This document shows positions 7,841-16,042 of a stretch of 64,000 nt of DNA, in pieces. The stretch comes from Thiothrix phosphatis (GTDB lineage: Bacteria; Pseudomonadota; Gammaproteobacteria; Thiotrichales; Thiotrichaceae). A program made the position numbers and the translations under genes. The stretch lies in NCBI RefSeq assembly GCF_035668035.1, contig NZ_JAYMYJ010000043.1, forward strand, positions 1-64,000. Direction: 5' to 3'. Each line of letters starts with the position of its first letter. Position 1 is the first letter of the stretch. Below the pieces are notes generated by a model. That model ran no database searches. It was given only the letters and a program-made list of their open reading frames with translations, and was not told where the DNA came from.

Positions 7841-8716
7841 TTATTCTCCTTCGTGTTCCAATAGCCGTCGGCACTCTTCAAAACGGGCCAGGTGGGCGGC
7901 GTCGGGTTCCGGGTAATCCATCCGCAGCGATTCCAGCGTCTGCACAATGGTTTCCGCCACCACGACCCGCATATAGGGTTTGTTGTCAGCAGGAACCGCA
8001 TACCACGGTGCCTGCTTGCGGGAGGTCGCACCCAGAGCCTCCGCATACGCCTGCATGTAAGCGTCCCAATACTGCCGCTCCTGCACGTCCGTCGGCGAAA
8101 ACTTCCAGTGTTTGTGCGGGTTGTCCAGCCGTTTCAGAAGCCGCTTTTTTTGCTCCCCGCGCGACACATTCAACCAGAATTTGAGGATTACCGTACCGTT
8201 ACGCGCCAGATGCTTTTCATGCTCGTGGATGGATTCAAACCGGTCAGCCCACAACGTATCATGGCTGGCTTCCGCTGGCAGGTTCTGCCCATCCAGATAT
8301 TCCGGGTGAACCCTCACCACCAACACCTCTTCATAATAGCTGCGGTTGAAAATACCGATTCGCCCGCGTTCTGGCAAGCACTTGGCCGTGCGCCACAGGA
8401 AATCATGGTCACGCTCTTCCGCCGAGGGCTGCTTGAACGCGTAAACCTGAAACCCGGATGGGTTGACGCCACGGGTAACGGCGCGGATAGTCCCATCCTT
8501 GCCCGCCGCATCCATCGCCTGGAAGATCAGCAACAAGGAATGCTTGTCATGGGCAAAGAACAACTGTTGGAGTTCATCGAAACGGGCGACCAGTTTTTCC
8601 AGCCGCTTTTCCAGCGCCTTTTCATCTGGAACGTCTTTAGGTGGATTGGTGGGTGCCGCTGACAGGTCAAAGCCCCCGTCAAACGGAACCCGGTATGCTT
8701 CAGGAAACGGGAACAT
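7841..8716 (-). CDS. ppk2: Polyphosphate kinase 2 family protein
   Basis: A 291-residue PPK2 enzyme that transfers phosphate between polyphosphate and nucleotides. The Walker A-like AMDAAGKDG lies around 67-75 and the Walker B region NRSYYEE at 124-130. The lid-module Arg/Lys-rich stretch follows (SRGEQKKRLLKRL). PPK2 enzymes can phosphorylate AMP, ADP or GDP, and the exact substrate cannot be read with certainty here. A strong aaggagg site precedes the ATG. It heads the PPK2-pip-dtd operon. An exopolyphosphatase gene (ppx) lies elsewhere in the window, at 27.6-29.1 kb. Confidence 0.9.
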   Translation of the reverse strand: MFPFPEAYRVPFDGGFDLSAAPTNPPKDVPDEKALEKRLEKLVARFDELQQLFFAHDKHSLLLIFQAMDAAGKDGTIRAVTRGVNPSGFQVYAFKQPSAEERDHDFLWRTAKCLPERGRIGIFNRSYYEEVLVVRVHPEYLDGQNLPAEASHDTLWADRFESIHEHEKHLARNGTVILKFWLNVSRGEQKKRLLKRLDNPHKHWKFSPTDVQERQYWDAYMQAYAEALGATSRKQAPWYAVPADNKPYMRVVVAETIVQTLESLRMDYPEPDAAHLARFEECRRLLEHEGE

Positions 8717-8821
8717 GCGACATCCTCCTTGTTATTACCGACCCAGTATAAAGGAAGATTGGCTATCCGGTTTTTTTGGCCAAACAACGTGGGGTTTCCT
8801 GGGCCTTTTGGCACTGGGCGG

Positions 8822-11119
8822 TCAGAACAAGCCTTTCAGTTTGTCCTTTAGGCCATCTTCCAGCTTTTTCTTGAGCTGGTCTTCCGGGCTGGCCCCATCC
8901 TGTTGTGGATTGCCGGAACCACCCAGGCTTTTCTGCAATTGATCCTGCACACGCTTTTCCAGCTTATCCTTTTCGTCCTGCAACTCCTGTTTCAGGTGAT
9001 CCTTGGCGTCATCACGCTTTTGCTGAAGGGCGTCAATCTGTTTCTGCTTTTCGGCTTCAAACTTATCCTTCAGTTTGCCCTTTTCCTGCTCAAGCTCACG
9101 TTTGGCCAGCTCCTTGAGCAGCACATCCACCTCCAGCTCATAGTTCGGTTTTTTCCATGGGCCAAAGATATGCAGCGGCGCAAACAACCCTTCCGGCTTG
9201 TCTGGCTTGGGTTTTTCACCCACCCTCAGTTTGAAGTCGAGTGATTCGTCAACGATATTGACATCGCCATTGCCCTTGACCTGGAAATGCGGTGCGGTCA
9301 TCACGTTTTCAGCCGTACTGAACACGCCCTGCTTGACCTCCCACTGCCCTGAGAGTGTCGTAAAGGCGACTTCCTTTTCCCCCATTTCGTTGACCTTTTC
9401 CTTTTCGAACAGCTTGACGACTTCCTTGGTTTTTTGCGCAAAATTGGCATCCCGGATAGTGCCATCATGCAGTCCGAGGTCGATCACCCCATTGAGGTTT
9501 TGCTTGAACGCCTGAACGTCACCCCCCACGGAATCCAGTTTGGCGTTCAAATCCAACGCCCCAGTCACCAGCCGGTCATTGGTAAGCGCAAAGAACAAGT
9601 CTTCGGTGCGCAATTTCTGCACCTTGTGCACCGTGCGCAGAATCGGCGGCGATTGCAAGGTGTCGATGTTGATGGCCCCTTGATAATTGCCCTTGAACAA
9701 CGTGCCTGCGGGCGTCAACTGAAGCTGGCCGTTTTCCATATGCAGGCCGAGCGTGGCCTGCTGCAATTCAAAGGGCGGGTAACTCAACACCGCTGATTTG
9801 AAACTGCCGTCCAGCACCCGCCCTGGCAGTAACGGATCCTGTATTTGCAGCTTGCCATCCAGTTGGTAATCCTTGGTTTGCAGCCAGGTTTTCGGCAGAT
9901 CCAACAAGCCCTTGCCGGTTTCCAGATTGAGCTTCAGCGTACCGCTGGCCTGTTGCTGCAACTGCCCGCCAGGAATCTGGTCTGCTTTCACATCCGTCGT
10001 CAATTGCAGTTCATCAATGTCAAGTTGCTGTTCTTTCACCTTGAAAGTGGGGTGCCCGCTCACTTTCGCACCCAAACCCTGTACTGGCAGGGTTTCGCCT
10101 TGCAGGGTGGCCTGCATCTGCATTCCACTGATGCTCAAAATCTGTTTGGCCATATTGTAATGGGCGTCACCGCCCAGATCGGCGTCCACTTTGCCAACAG
10201 CGGCGGGCGTCAGTTGCGCCTTGGCCTGCAAACCACCCAAATCAATGGTTTGTTTCTGCAAATTGGCTTTCAGGCTACCGTTGAGATTGACGGTTCCCTG
10301 TCCCGCCAGCTTAAGCGCCGCCTGCAAATCGGGGACAGTAAGTTGTTGGCTATCCAGTTTGCCCTGTAGATTGCCGCTGACGCTGGCGTCGAGCTTGTCC
10401 GGCAGTTGCGCCTGCACCTTGAGGTTGGATAGCGTAAAGTCATTTTTATTGTCGCCCAACTGCGCCGTGGTGGCGATGTCCAGGTGCACATCCAGCACCG
10501 GCTGGTTTTGTTTGAGGTCAGCTTCGAGATGAATATCCACTGGCTCGCCGGGGTGAAATGAACCCGTTTTCAGATTGAGCGGTGCCAGCACCAGAATCTT
10601 TCCCTGGGAATCATCTTGCCAACGCACCAGGGAATCCTCCACGCTGACCCCCGCCACCACGAAGCCGCCCAGCAATTTGGTCATGGCTTCACCAGCCTCC
10701 TCATCTTGCGGCTCTGAACCTTCCGGCAGCAGATCCTCCCAATTGGTTTGGCCATTTTGGGCGCGATGCAGGTTCAGCTTCAGACCAAGCAGGTGGACTT
10801 CGTTGATTTTCAACTGCTGTTCCAGCAATGGCAGAAACTGCACCGCCACCCGTGCGTTATCTGCTTCGGCGAACACATCACCGGCAAACCCCTGGGCGTT
10901 GCCCAGCTTCACCTGCCCCAGCTCCAGGGCGATATTGGGGTAAAAAGAAAGCTTGATGTCACCATCAATATTGAGTTCACGTCCGGTCTTTTCCTTCACC
11001 AGCGCCATGATTTCCGGCTTGTAACGGTTGGCGTCAAACGTCAGCGCAAACACCGCGATCGCCGCCACAACCAGCAACATCAACGCCAATAACCATGCAA
11101 TGGGACGTAAAACCGACAT
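8822..11119 (-). CDS. AsmA family outer-membrane assembly/lipid-transfer protein
   Basis: A 765-residue protein with one N-terminal membrane helix (about 5-27) and a long periplasmic AsmA domain that starts FDANRYKPEIMALVKEKTG. The middle is a repetitive beta-strand region, as expected for the beta-groove of AsmA/TamB-like bridging proteins. The C-terminal region (about 500-640) carries the AsmA_2-like segment. It is followed by a charged coiled coil rich in Lys/Glu/Gln (about 660-740). Family members influence outer-membrane lipid traffic. Aggaga sits before the ATG. It is divergent from the DUF2333 gene. Confidence 0.88.
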   Translation of the reverse strand: MSVLRPIAWLLALMLLVVAAIAVFALTFDANRYKPEIMALVKEKTGRELNIDGDIKLSFYPNIALELGQVKLGNAQGFAGDVFAEADNARVAVQFLPLLEQQLKINEVHLLGLKLNLHRAQNGQTNWEDLLPEGSEPQDEEAGEAMTKLLGGFVVAGVSVEDSLVRWQDDSQGKILVLAPLNLKTGSFHPGEPVDIHLEADLKQNQPVLDVHLDIATTAQLGDNKNDFTLSNLKVQAQLPDKLDASVSGNLQGKLDSQQLTVPDLQAALKLAGQGTVNLNGSLKANLQKQTIDLGGLQAKAQLTPAAVGKVDADLGGDAHYNMAKQILSISGMQMQATLQGETLPVQGLGAKVSGHPTFKVKEQQLDIDELQLTTDVKADQIPGGQLQQQASGTLKLNLETGKGLLDLPKTWLQTKDYQLDGKLQIQDPLLPGRVLDGSFKSAVLSYPPFELQQATLGLHMENGQLQLTPAGTLFKGNYQGAINIDTLQSPPILRTVHKVQKLRTEDLFFALTNDRLVTGALDLNAKLDSVGGDVQAFKQNLNGVIDLGLHDGTIRDANFAQKTKEVVKLFEKEKVNEMGEKEVAFTTLSGQWEVKQGVFSTAENVMTAPHFQVKGNGDVNIVDESLDFKLRVGEKPKPDKPEGLFAPLHIFGPWKKPNYELEVDVLLKELAKRELEQEKGKLKDKFEAEKQKQIDALQQKRDDAKDHLKQELQDEKDKLEKRVQDQLQKSLGGSGNPQQDGASPEDQLKKKLEDGLKDKLKGLF

Positions 11120-11231
11120 TAATCTCTCCTGATAAACCGTCCGGAATGGTTTTAATATCGCGGACGAATCCTGTAGCCTAAAATCTTTGACTATACACTA
11201 ACGAAAACGTCTACATCATGAAGGAATCGTC

Positions 11232-12290
11232 ATGCCCATACTCAGCGCCTCCGCCTCAGGCAGCAAAAAAGTGCTTGGTTTCTACCACCCAAAAACCTGG
11301 AAAGAAAAAGGCCTATGGTGGACTCTCGGCCTGTTTCTCATCACTTACCTGATTGTCGTATTGGTGCTCGGCCTTTATTGGAGCAATGAGCCGGACACTT
11401 TTGATGTCAACGAAAACGCCAAGCTCAAGGCGGAAGAAACCAAAACCAGCGTTGTCCCCGGCTTCACCACGACAGCCACCTTGATCAAGGTGGCGAGCAC
11501 ACTGCTGGACAAGCCAGGCGGCTACCTGAGCAATGATGTCACCCCGCCTGGCGTTTATCTGGACAATATCCCTGAATGGGAATTCGGCGTCCTGGTGCAG
11601 ACCCGCGACATGGCGCGCACCTTCCGCAATGACTTCAGCCGTTCACAGTCACAGTCGACTGAAGACAAGGATTTGATCATTGCCGAACCGCATTTTAACT
11701 TCGACTCCGAATCCTGGTTGTTCCCACCAACCGAAACCGAATACCGCACGTCCATCAAAGCGCTTGACCGCTACTTGTTGCGCCTGAGCGACCCCAAGCA
11801 AATGAACGCCCAGTTCTACGCCCGCGCCGACAACCTGCGCGACTGGCTGGCACAGGTGGAAAAACGCCTCGGCTCACTTTCCCAACGCCTCAGCGCCAGT
11901 GTTGGCCAGGAAAACCTGAATCTCGGCTTGGCAGGCGACAGCGCCGCGCAGCAATCCACCCCAACCCCTTCCCAGCAATACACCAAAACGCCATGGACAC
12001 AAATCGACAACGTGTTCTATGAAGCACGGGGGCAATCATGGGCGCTCCTGCATTTCCTGAAAGCCGTGCAAACGGACTTTGCGCCGGTGCTGGACAAGAA
12101 AAATGCGCGCATCAGCCTGCAACAGATCATCCGCGAACTGGAATCCACCCAGCAAACCATCTGGAGCCCGATGATCCTGAATGGCAACGGTTTTGGTTTC
12201 GTCACCAATCACTCGCTGATCATGGCCTCATACCTGTCGCGGGCGAACGCCGCCGTCATCGACCTGCGCCGCCTGCTGGAACAGGGCTAA
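11232..12290 (+). CDS. DUF2333 family membrane protein
   Basis: A 352-residue DUF2333 protein, function unknown. It has a cytoplasmic N-terminus, one membrane helix at about 35-55 (TLGLFLITYLIVVLVLGLYW) and a large periplasmic domain. That domain has the family features GYLSNDVTPPGVYLDNIPEW and WLFPPTETEYR. Gaaggaatcgtc precedes the ATG. Its 3' end overlaps the convergent sulfur-globule-like gene by 35 bases, an unusual tail-to-tail overlap with no room for a terminator. Confidence 0.9.
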   Translation: MPILSASASGSKKVLGFYHPKTWKEKGLWWTLGLFLITYLIVVLVLGLYWSNEPDTFDVNENAKLKAEETKTSVVPGFTTTATLIKVASTLLDKPGGYLSNDVTPPGVYLDNIPEWEFGVLVQTRDMARTFRNDFSRSQSQSTEDKDLIIAEPHFNFDSESWLFPPTETEYRTSIKALDRYLLRLSDPKQMNAQFYARADNLRDWLAQVEKRLGSLSQRLSASVGQENLNLGLAGDSAAQQSTPTPSQQYTKTPWTQIDNVFYEARGQSWALLHFLKAVQTDFAPVLDKKNARISLQQIIRELESTQQTIWSPMILNGNGFGFVTNHSLIMASYLSRANAAVIDLRRLLEQG

Positions 12291-12828
12291 AACCGTAGTA
12301 AGGTTGCGTGTAGTAGGGGTAATACAGCGGATAGGCATACGCCGGTTGGTACCCCTGCTGCACGTAGGGCGTGTAAGCGTAATAATTGTATGATGGATAA
12401 CTGTAGGCATAAGGGTACGCAGCCCCATAAGCCGTCGCAGCATTGATGGCGTTTGCATCAGGAAAAGTATACGTGTGCAGATTGTTATAACCCGTACCCC
12501 AGGCGTTGTACTGGCTGGCCAGGTACTGAGCCTGGGCGGCGTTGCCACCACTTCTGCCTTTGCTTTGCGCATCGGCACCGCCCCAACCCTTCGCCCGAAA
12601 ATTCAGGTCAAAATCCATATTGATGTCAGCTGCGCCGCGCCCGTGAGAACGGCCTTCTGACTGGCCGACAGCATTACCCTGTCCTTGTGTATTGCCAATA
12701 GCCCGGTGATCTTGCCCCTGCCGGGTATTGCCGAAGAAATCACCCATATCAAAAAAGTCAAACCAGTCAGCAGAGGCATTGCCCGCTGCGCTGAACAGCA
12801 GGGCGAAAATCATGGCAGGGTGTTTCAT
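12256..12828 (-). CDS. Exported Tyr/Gly/Ala-rich protein, sulfur-globule-protein-like
   Basis: A protein of 190 residues with a signal peptide (hydrophobic core about 4-16, predicted cut after ASA near residue 20). The mature part has the N-terminal pattern of sulfur globule proteins: DWFDFFDMGDFFGN, then DINMDFDLNF. The tail is strongly Tyr/Pro/Ala-rich (YAYSYPSYNYYAYTPYV, YPLYYPYY). In purple and colourless sulfur bacteria such proteins form the envelope of periplasmic sulfur globules. Family assignment is by composition and motif and is not certain. ATG 12828 is preferred to a TTG three codons earlier because aaaaggag stands 9 bases upstream. It lies directly after hslR. Confidence 0.62.
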   Translation of the reverse strand: MKHPAMIFALLFSAAGNASADWFDFFDMGDFFGNTRQGQDHRAIGNTQGQGNAVGQSEGRSHGRGAADINMDFDLNFRAKGWGGADAQSKGRSGGNAAQAQYLASQYNAWGTGYNNLHTYTFPDANAINAATAYGAAYPYAYSYPSYNYYAYTPYVQQGYQPAYAYPLYYPYYTQPYYGFSPVPAGGAGR

Positions 12829-12830
12829 TT

Positions 12831-13223
12831 TCACCAACTCCTTTTTATCTGGTCGATCAGGCGGCGTTCGTGCTTGCCCGGTTTCTTTACCCGGATATTG
12901 ACGCCATGCAGGCGGCGCTCCTCAATCACAGCTGCACGCTGTTCACGGTGGTGTTCGGATTCTTCGTACAACAGACGGGCTTCGCTGGCCGGGCGGCGCT
13001 GCTCATTCAGCCCCTTGACCGTGATGACCCAGGTTTCAAACCCTTTGGTAATGCGGATTTCATCGCCCGGACGGACATTGCGTGATGGTTTGACCCGCTC
13101 CTTGTTGATGTGGACATGCCCGCCATTGATGGCTTCAACCGCCAGCGGGCGGGTCTTGAAAAAACGCGCCGCCCACAGCCACTTGTCAATGCGTTGGCTT
13201 ACAATTTCCGCTTCAGCGGCCAT
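12831..13223 (-). CDS. hslR: Ribosome-associated heat-shock protein Hsp15 (S4 domain)
   Basis: A 130-residue Hsp15 homologue. It binds 50S subunits carrying a stalled peptidyl-tRNA and helps recycle them. The S4 RNA-binding domain occupies the N-terminal half (RIDKWLWAARFFKTRPLA, then GGHVHIN). The tail is basic and rich in Arg/Glu/Lys, as in E. coli Hsp15. ATG 13223 is used because the longer reading begins with TTG. The gene overlaps the end of ycgN by about 25 bases, indicating a tight operon. Confidence 0.92.
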   Translation of the reverse strand: MAAEAEIVSQRIDKWLWAARFFKTRPLAVEAINGGHVHINKERVKPSRNVRPGDEIRITKGFETWVITVKGLNEQRRPASEARLLYEESEHHREQRAAVIEERRLHGVNIRVKKPGKHERRLIDQIKRSW

Positions 13224-13666
13224 GTGACGACATGCTCCTCCCAATGTTCTTCATCCACGGCGGACGCATACACAAAACGCCCGGCGATGGACTGTTGGGT
13301 GCGCTGGATGCTCTGTTTGTCGCCGGAAACCAGATGGTGCCACGTTGGCAGATTTTTGCCTTCATGCAGCAGGCGGTAAGCGCAACTGGGCGGCATCCAA
13401 TAAAGCTGGTCGAGGTTGTCCGGCGTCAGGCGCAGGCAATCCGGCACCAAGGTTTCGCGGTTACGGTAGTCTTTGCACTGGCAGGTTGAGCCTTCCAACA
13501 GGTCGCAAGCCACATCGGTGTAATACACGGTGCCATCTGCTTCGTCTTCCAGCTTGATCAGGCAACATTTGGCGCAATGGTCGCAAAGGCTTTCCCATTC
13601 ATCGAGGGTCATATCAGCAAGCGCCTTGGCTTTCCACCACGGAACGGCGCGGGTTTCAGTTGGCAT
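13199..13666 (-). CDS. ycgN: YcgN family cysteine-cluster protein (UPF0260)
   Basis: A 155-residue cytoplasmic protein of the YcgN/YkgJ cysteine-cluster family, which probably binds zinc or an Fe-S cluster. Conserved Cys groups are seen at CDHCAKCC, DVACDLLEGSTCQCKDY, PDCLRL and PPSCAYR, in the usual spacing. Its function is not established. It overlaps the preceding lipoprotein gene by 11 bases and the following hslR gene by 25, so all three are translated from one transcript. Confidence 0.93.
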   Translation of the reverse strand: MPTETRAVPWWKAKALADMTLDEWESLCDHCAKCCLIKLEDEADGTVYYTDVACDLLEGSTCQCKDYRNRETLVPDCLRLTPDNLDQLYWMPPSCAYRLLHEGKNLPTWHHLVSGDKQSIQRTQQSIAGRFVYASAVDEEHWEEHVVTWPLKRKL

Positions 13667-14318
13667 TCTTCGGTTTTGCCTCCAGCAATTCCTGTTTCAA
13701 TGCAGCATAGTGTTGCGGATCAGTGTAATAGAGGATTTCGCCACCGTCATTATTCATCAGGATCGCCAACCCTTTCTGTGGGTAGAACCAAAGCTCCACC
13801 CCCTCTTTCTGCGAAGGCAACCGCTCGGCAGGCTGGCCAAAACGGGCGGTAACAATGTCAGGATCGTAATTGACCGACGGCATATACACCAGCTTGTGCA
13901 CCGGCAATGCATCCGCCGCTTTGACATCGGCTTCGGACAACGGATATTTCCACTGCCCGCTGGCCATCCCTTCACGCTTGACGGCTCCGGTCTGGAATTT
14001 GTTCAACGTGGCATCATCTGTCTGCAATTCGGCGATGATCTTGGCTTCAAACAAACCAACGCGTTGGGAACCGAAATAGGCCTCCAACGTGCGCTTGCCA
14101 CTTTCATGGGCAAACACCGCAATCTCCGGAAAACTATGCAAGTGCTCAATCACCTCCCGCAGGGTCGACTTGCCGATTTCCAAGTGGAACACCTGCGGGC
14201 GGCCTTCCGGCGTGACGGAAATTTGCCACGGCAAATCATCCGGATGCTGGGGCGACTGGTCACAACCGGCAATGCCCAAAAGCAGGGCCAACAGACCGCC
14301 CATCACTGCGTATTTCAT
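13656..14318 (-). CDS. Hypothetical lipoprotein
   Basis: A 220-residue predicted lipoprotein. The signal peptide ends in the lipobox LGIAGC with the acylated Cys at residue 19, followed by Asp, which favours inner-membrane retention by the +2 rule. The mature domain contains YAAFG-type alpha/beta segments (GKSTLREVIEHLHSFPEIAVF, then VELWFYPQKGLAILMN). It was not recognised as a named family. It lies between the MT-A70 methylase and ycgN in a run of closely packed minus-strand genes. Confidence 0.85.
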   Translation of the reverse strand: MKYAVMGGLLALLLGIAGCDQSPQHPDDLPWQISVTPEGRPQVFHLEIGKSTLREVIEHLHSFPEIAVFAHESGKRTLEAYFGSQRVGLFEAKIIAELQTDDATLNKFQTGAVKREGMASGQWKYPLSEADVKAADALPVHKLVYMPSVNYDPDIVTARFGQPAERLPSQKEGVELWFYPQKGLAILMNNDGGEILYYTDPQHYAALKQELLEAKPKNAN

Positions 14319-14333
14319 GGGGAAACCTTTGTC

Positions 14334-15035
14334 TCAGAATAATTTTTGCTGCTCACTGCTTGCATCAGCCTGGGAATGGTTGGAGTAAGTCGGCCAATCT
14401 GGCGTATAGGCATCAGATTGGTTACCCCATGTTTTCCAACCCTTACGCCCACCACGCCCGAACAGCTCCAGGAATGGCCCCCAACTGCATTCTTCGATCA
14501 CCGTATATTGCTCATCCGGCTTGCGGCTGTGTTCGCGCTTTTGTGAAGTGATGATATTGGGTTGGGTTCTGCCCGGTTGCAGGGTACGGGCATTTTTTCC
14601 ACGCACGCCAAACAGGATCATTTCGGTTACGTTACGGAAATAAAAACCGACGCCGCGCCGGTCAGGGCCACCATCCTTACGCACTTTGTACCAGACGATA
14701 TTGGTTTTATAAGTGAAACCCCACGCACTCATGACTTCCAAGCCTTCCGCCAGCAAAGCGTTCGGCACCCATAAGTACAAATGGGCAGTGTCTTCAGCAA
14801 CGTCACTGACCGGCAAAGCTTTGATGTCATCCAGCGTCATGGTGGGATAACGGGAAAGCCGGTGGTGTTCAGGAGCCATTTTTCCAGTACGGTTGGAGAA
14901 CTGCCATGGTGGATCCGCCAGAATAGTGGCAAACTTTTGCCCCTCCAACTCCTCCCGCAAATCATCCACAGCACTCATGACTGCCATCCATGCATCCAAC
15001 ATGGTGTGATTATACCCTGAATTCAACTCAGGCAT
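14334..15035 (-). CDS. MT-A70 family adenine methyltransferase
   Basis: A 233-residue MT-A70 methyltransferase. It has the catalytic DPPW at 41-44, LYLWVPNALLAEGLEVMSAWGF (substrate-binding region) and a C-terminal ELFGRGGRKGWKTWGNQ segment. The family makes N6-methyladenine in DNA or RNA, and bacterial members are mostly phage-borne or solitary DNA methylases. No restriction endonuclease lies beside it and no phage genes are near. It overlaps the end of the CysB-like regulator gene by 8 bases, an unusual operon partner. The target is unknown. Confidence 0.88.
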   Translation of the reverse strand: MPELNSGYNHTMLDAWMAVMSAVDDLREELEGQKFATILADPPWQFSNRTGKMAPEHHRLSRYPTMTLDDIKALPVSDVAEDTAHLYLWVPNALLAEGLEVMSAWGFTYKTNIVWYKVRKDGGPDRRGVGFYFRNVTEMILFGVRGKNARTLQPGRTQPNIITSQKREHSRKPDEQYTVIEECSWGPFLELFGRGGRKGWKTWGNQSDAYTPDWPTYSNHSQADASSEQQKLF

Positions 15036-15933
15036 ACCACTCCTCGCTCTCGCCTTGCTCCACCAGCAAATCCACCATTTCCATGACGTACTGTTTCAGG
15101 TATTTGTTTTTTAGCCACGCCACGCGGGTAGTGGAAACCGGGAACAAGGCCGACAGGTCGCGCAACGTCAGATCGTCGTCGTGGATGTGGGAATAGGCCA
15201 TTTTGGCGATGATGCCTGCGCCAAACCCCAGCCGCACATAACTGATAATGACATCCGTATCAGTGGCGGCGAAGGTGACATCCAGTTCAAACCCGGCCTT
15301 GCGGAAAGTTTCGTGGATCTTGGAACGTCCGGTAAAGCCAAAAATGTAGGTCAGCACCGGATATTGCGCAATCCGTTGCAAGCTCAGTGCGCCCTCGGCA
15401 AGGGGATGCCCGTCCGGCAACACCAACCCGTGGTTCCAGTCGTAGCATTTGCGGCTATCCAACGCCGTGTCATCCCCCAACTCTTCAGTGCAAACCGCGA
15501 TGTCAGCCTTGCCGTCATGCAGCATCCTCACCAGCTCAACGGGCGTGCCTTGCAGGAAATGGATGGCGACATCAGGGTAGCGTTGCCGAAATTCCAGCAT
15601 GACTTCCGGCAGGAAATATTTCGCCTGGGTATGGGTCGTCGCAATGCGGATTTCACCACGCGTCTGCAAGCGGTAGTCATCCGCCACGGCGCGGATATTT
15701 TCCAGCGACTGCTCGATGCGCTCCAACTCACCCACAATCGCCCGGCAAACCGGCGTCGGCTCCACCAAGCGCTTGCCCTTGCGCTCGAACAGCGGCATGC
15801 CCAACTCATCCTCCAGCAAGCCCAACTGACGGCTCACGGCGGATTGCACGATGAAATGTTGTTCAGCGGCGCGGGAGACATTCATGCCGTTATTCAGCAG
15901 GGTTTTGAGCAGACGAAGTTGGAACAGTTTCAT
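15028..15933 (-). CDS. LysR family regulator, CysB-like
   Basis: A 301-residue LysR-type regulator of the CysB/Cbl branch. The N-terminal winged helix-turn-helix (VSRAAEQHFIVQSAVSRQLGLLEDELG) is followed by a CysB-type effector domain. Its features are ATTHTQAKYFLPEV, HFLQGTPVELV, YIFGFTGRS and TATDTDVI-like AATDTDVIISYVRLG. CysB relatives respond to O-acetylserine or sulfur-oxyanion ligands and control sulfur assimilation. The gene is divergent from an ATP-sulfurylase-like gene with a palindrome between them, which points to control of that gene and itself. MT-A70 overlaps its 3' end. Confidence 0.9.
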   Translation of the reverse strand: MKLFQLRLLKTLLNNGMNVSRAAEQHFIVQSAVSRQLGLLEDELGMPLFERKGKRLVEPTPVCRAIVGELERIEQSLENIRAVADDYRLQTRGEIRIATTHTQAKYFLPEVMLEFRQRYPDVAIHFLQGTPVELVRMLHDGKADIAVCTEELGDDTALDSRKCYDWNHGLVLPDGHPLAEGALSLQRIAQYPVLTYIFGFTGRSKIHETFRKAGFELDVTFAATDTDVIISYVRLGFGAGIIAKMAYSHIHDDDLTLRDLSALFPVSTTRVAWLKNKYLKQYVMEMVDLLVEQGESEEWYA

Positions 15934-15949
15934 TCATTATCTCATTATC

Positions 15950-15963
15950 AGATATTCATATCT
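15950..15963. promoter_or_regulatory. Palindrome between CysB-like regulator and ATP-sulfurylase-like gene
   Basis: The arms agatat and atatct are perfect inverted repeats separated by two bases, 17 bases upstream of the regulator start and about 80 upstream of the divergent gene. AT-rich dyads in such divergent regions are the usual binding sites of LysR-type regulators. The assignment is positional only. Confidence 0.4.
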
Positions 15964-16042
15964 AATTATATCGTTTTCCAAGAATTCACGCACCGCAGCA
16001 TAATAGCCTGCAAGCATTGAATCTGAACAGAGGGGAAGCCTC

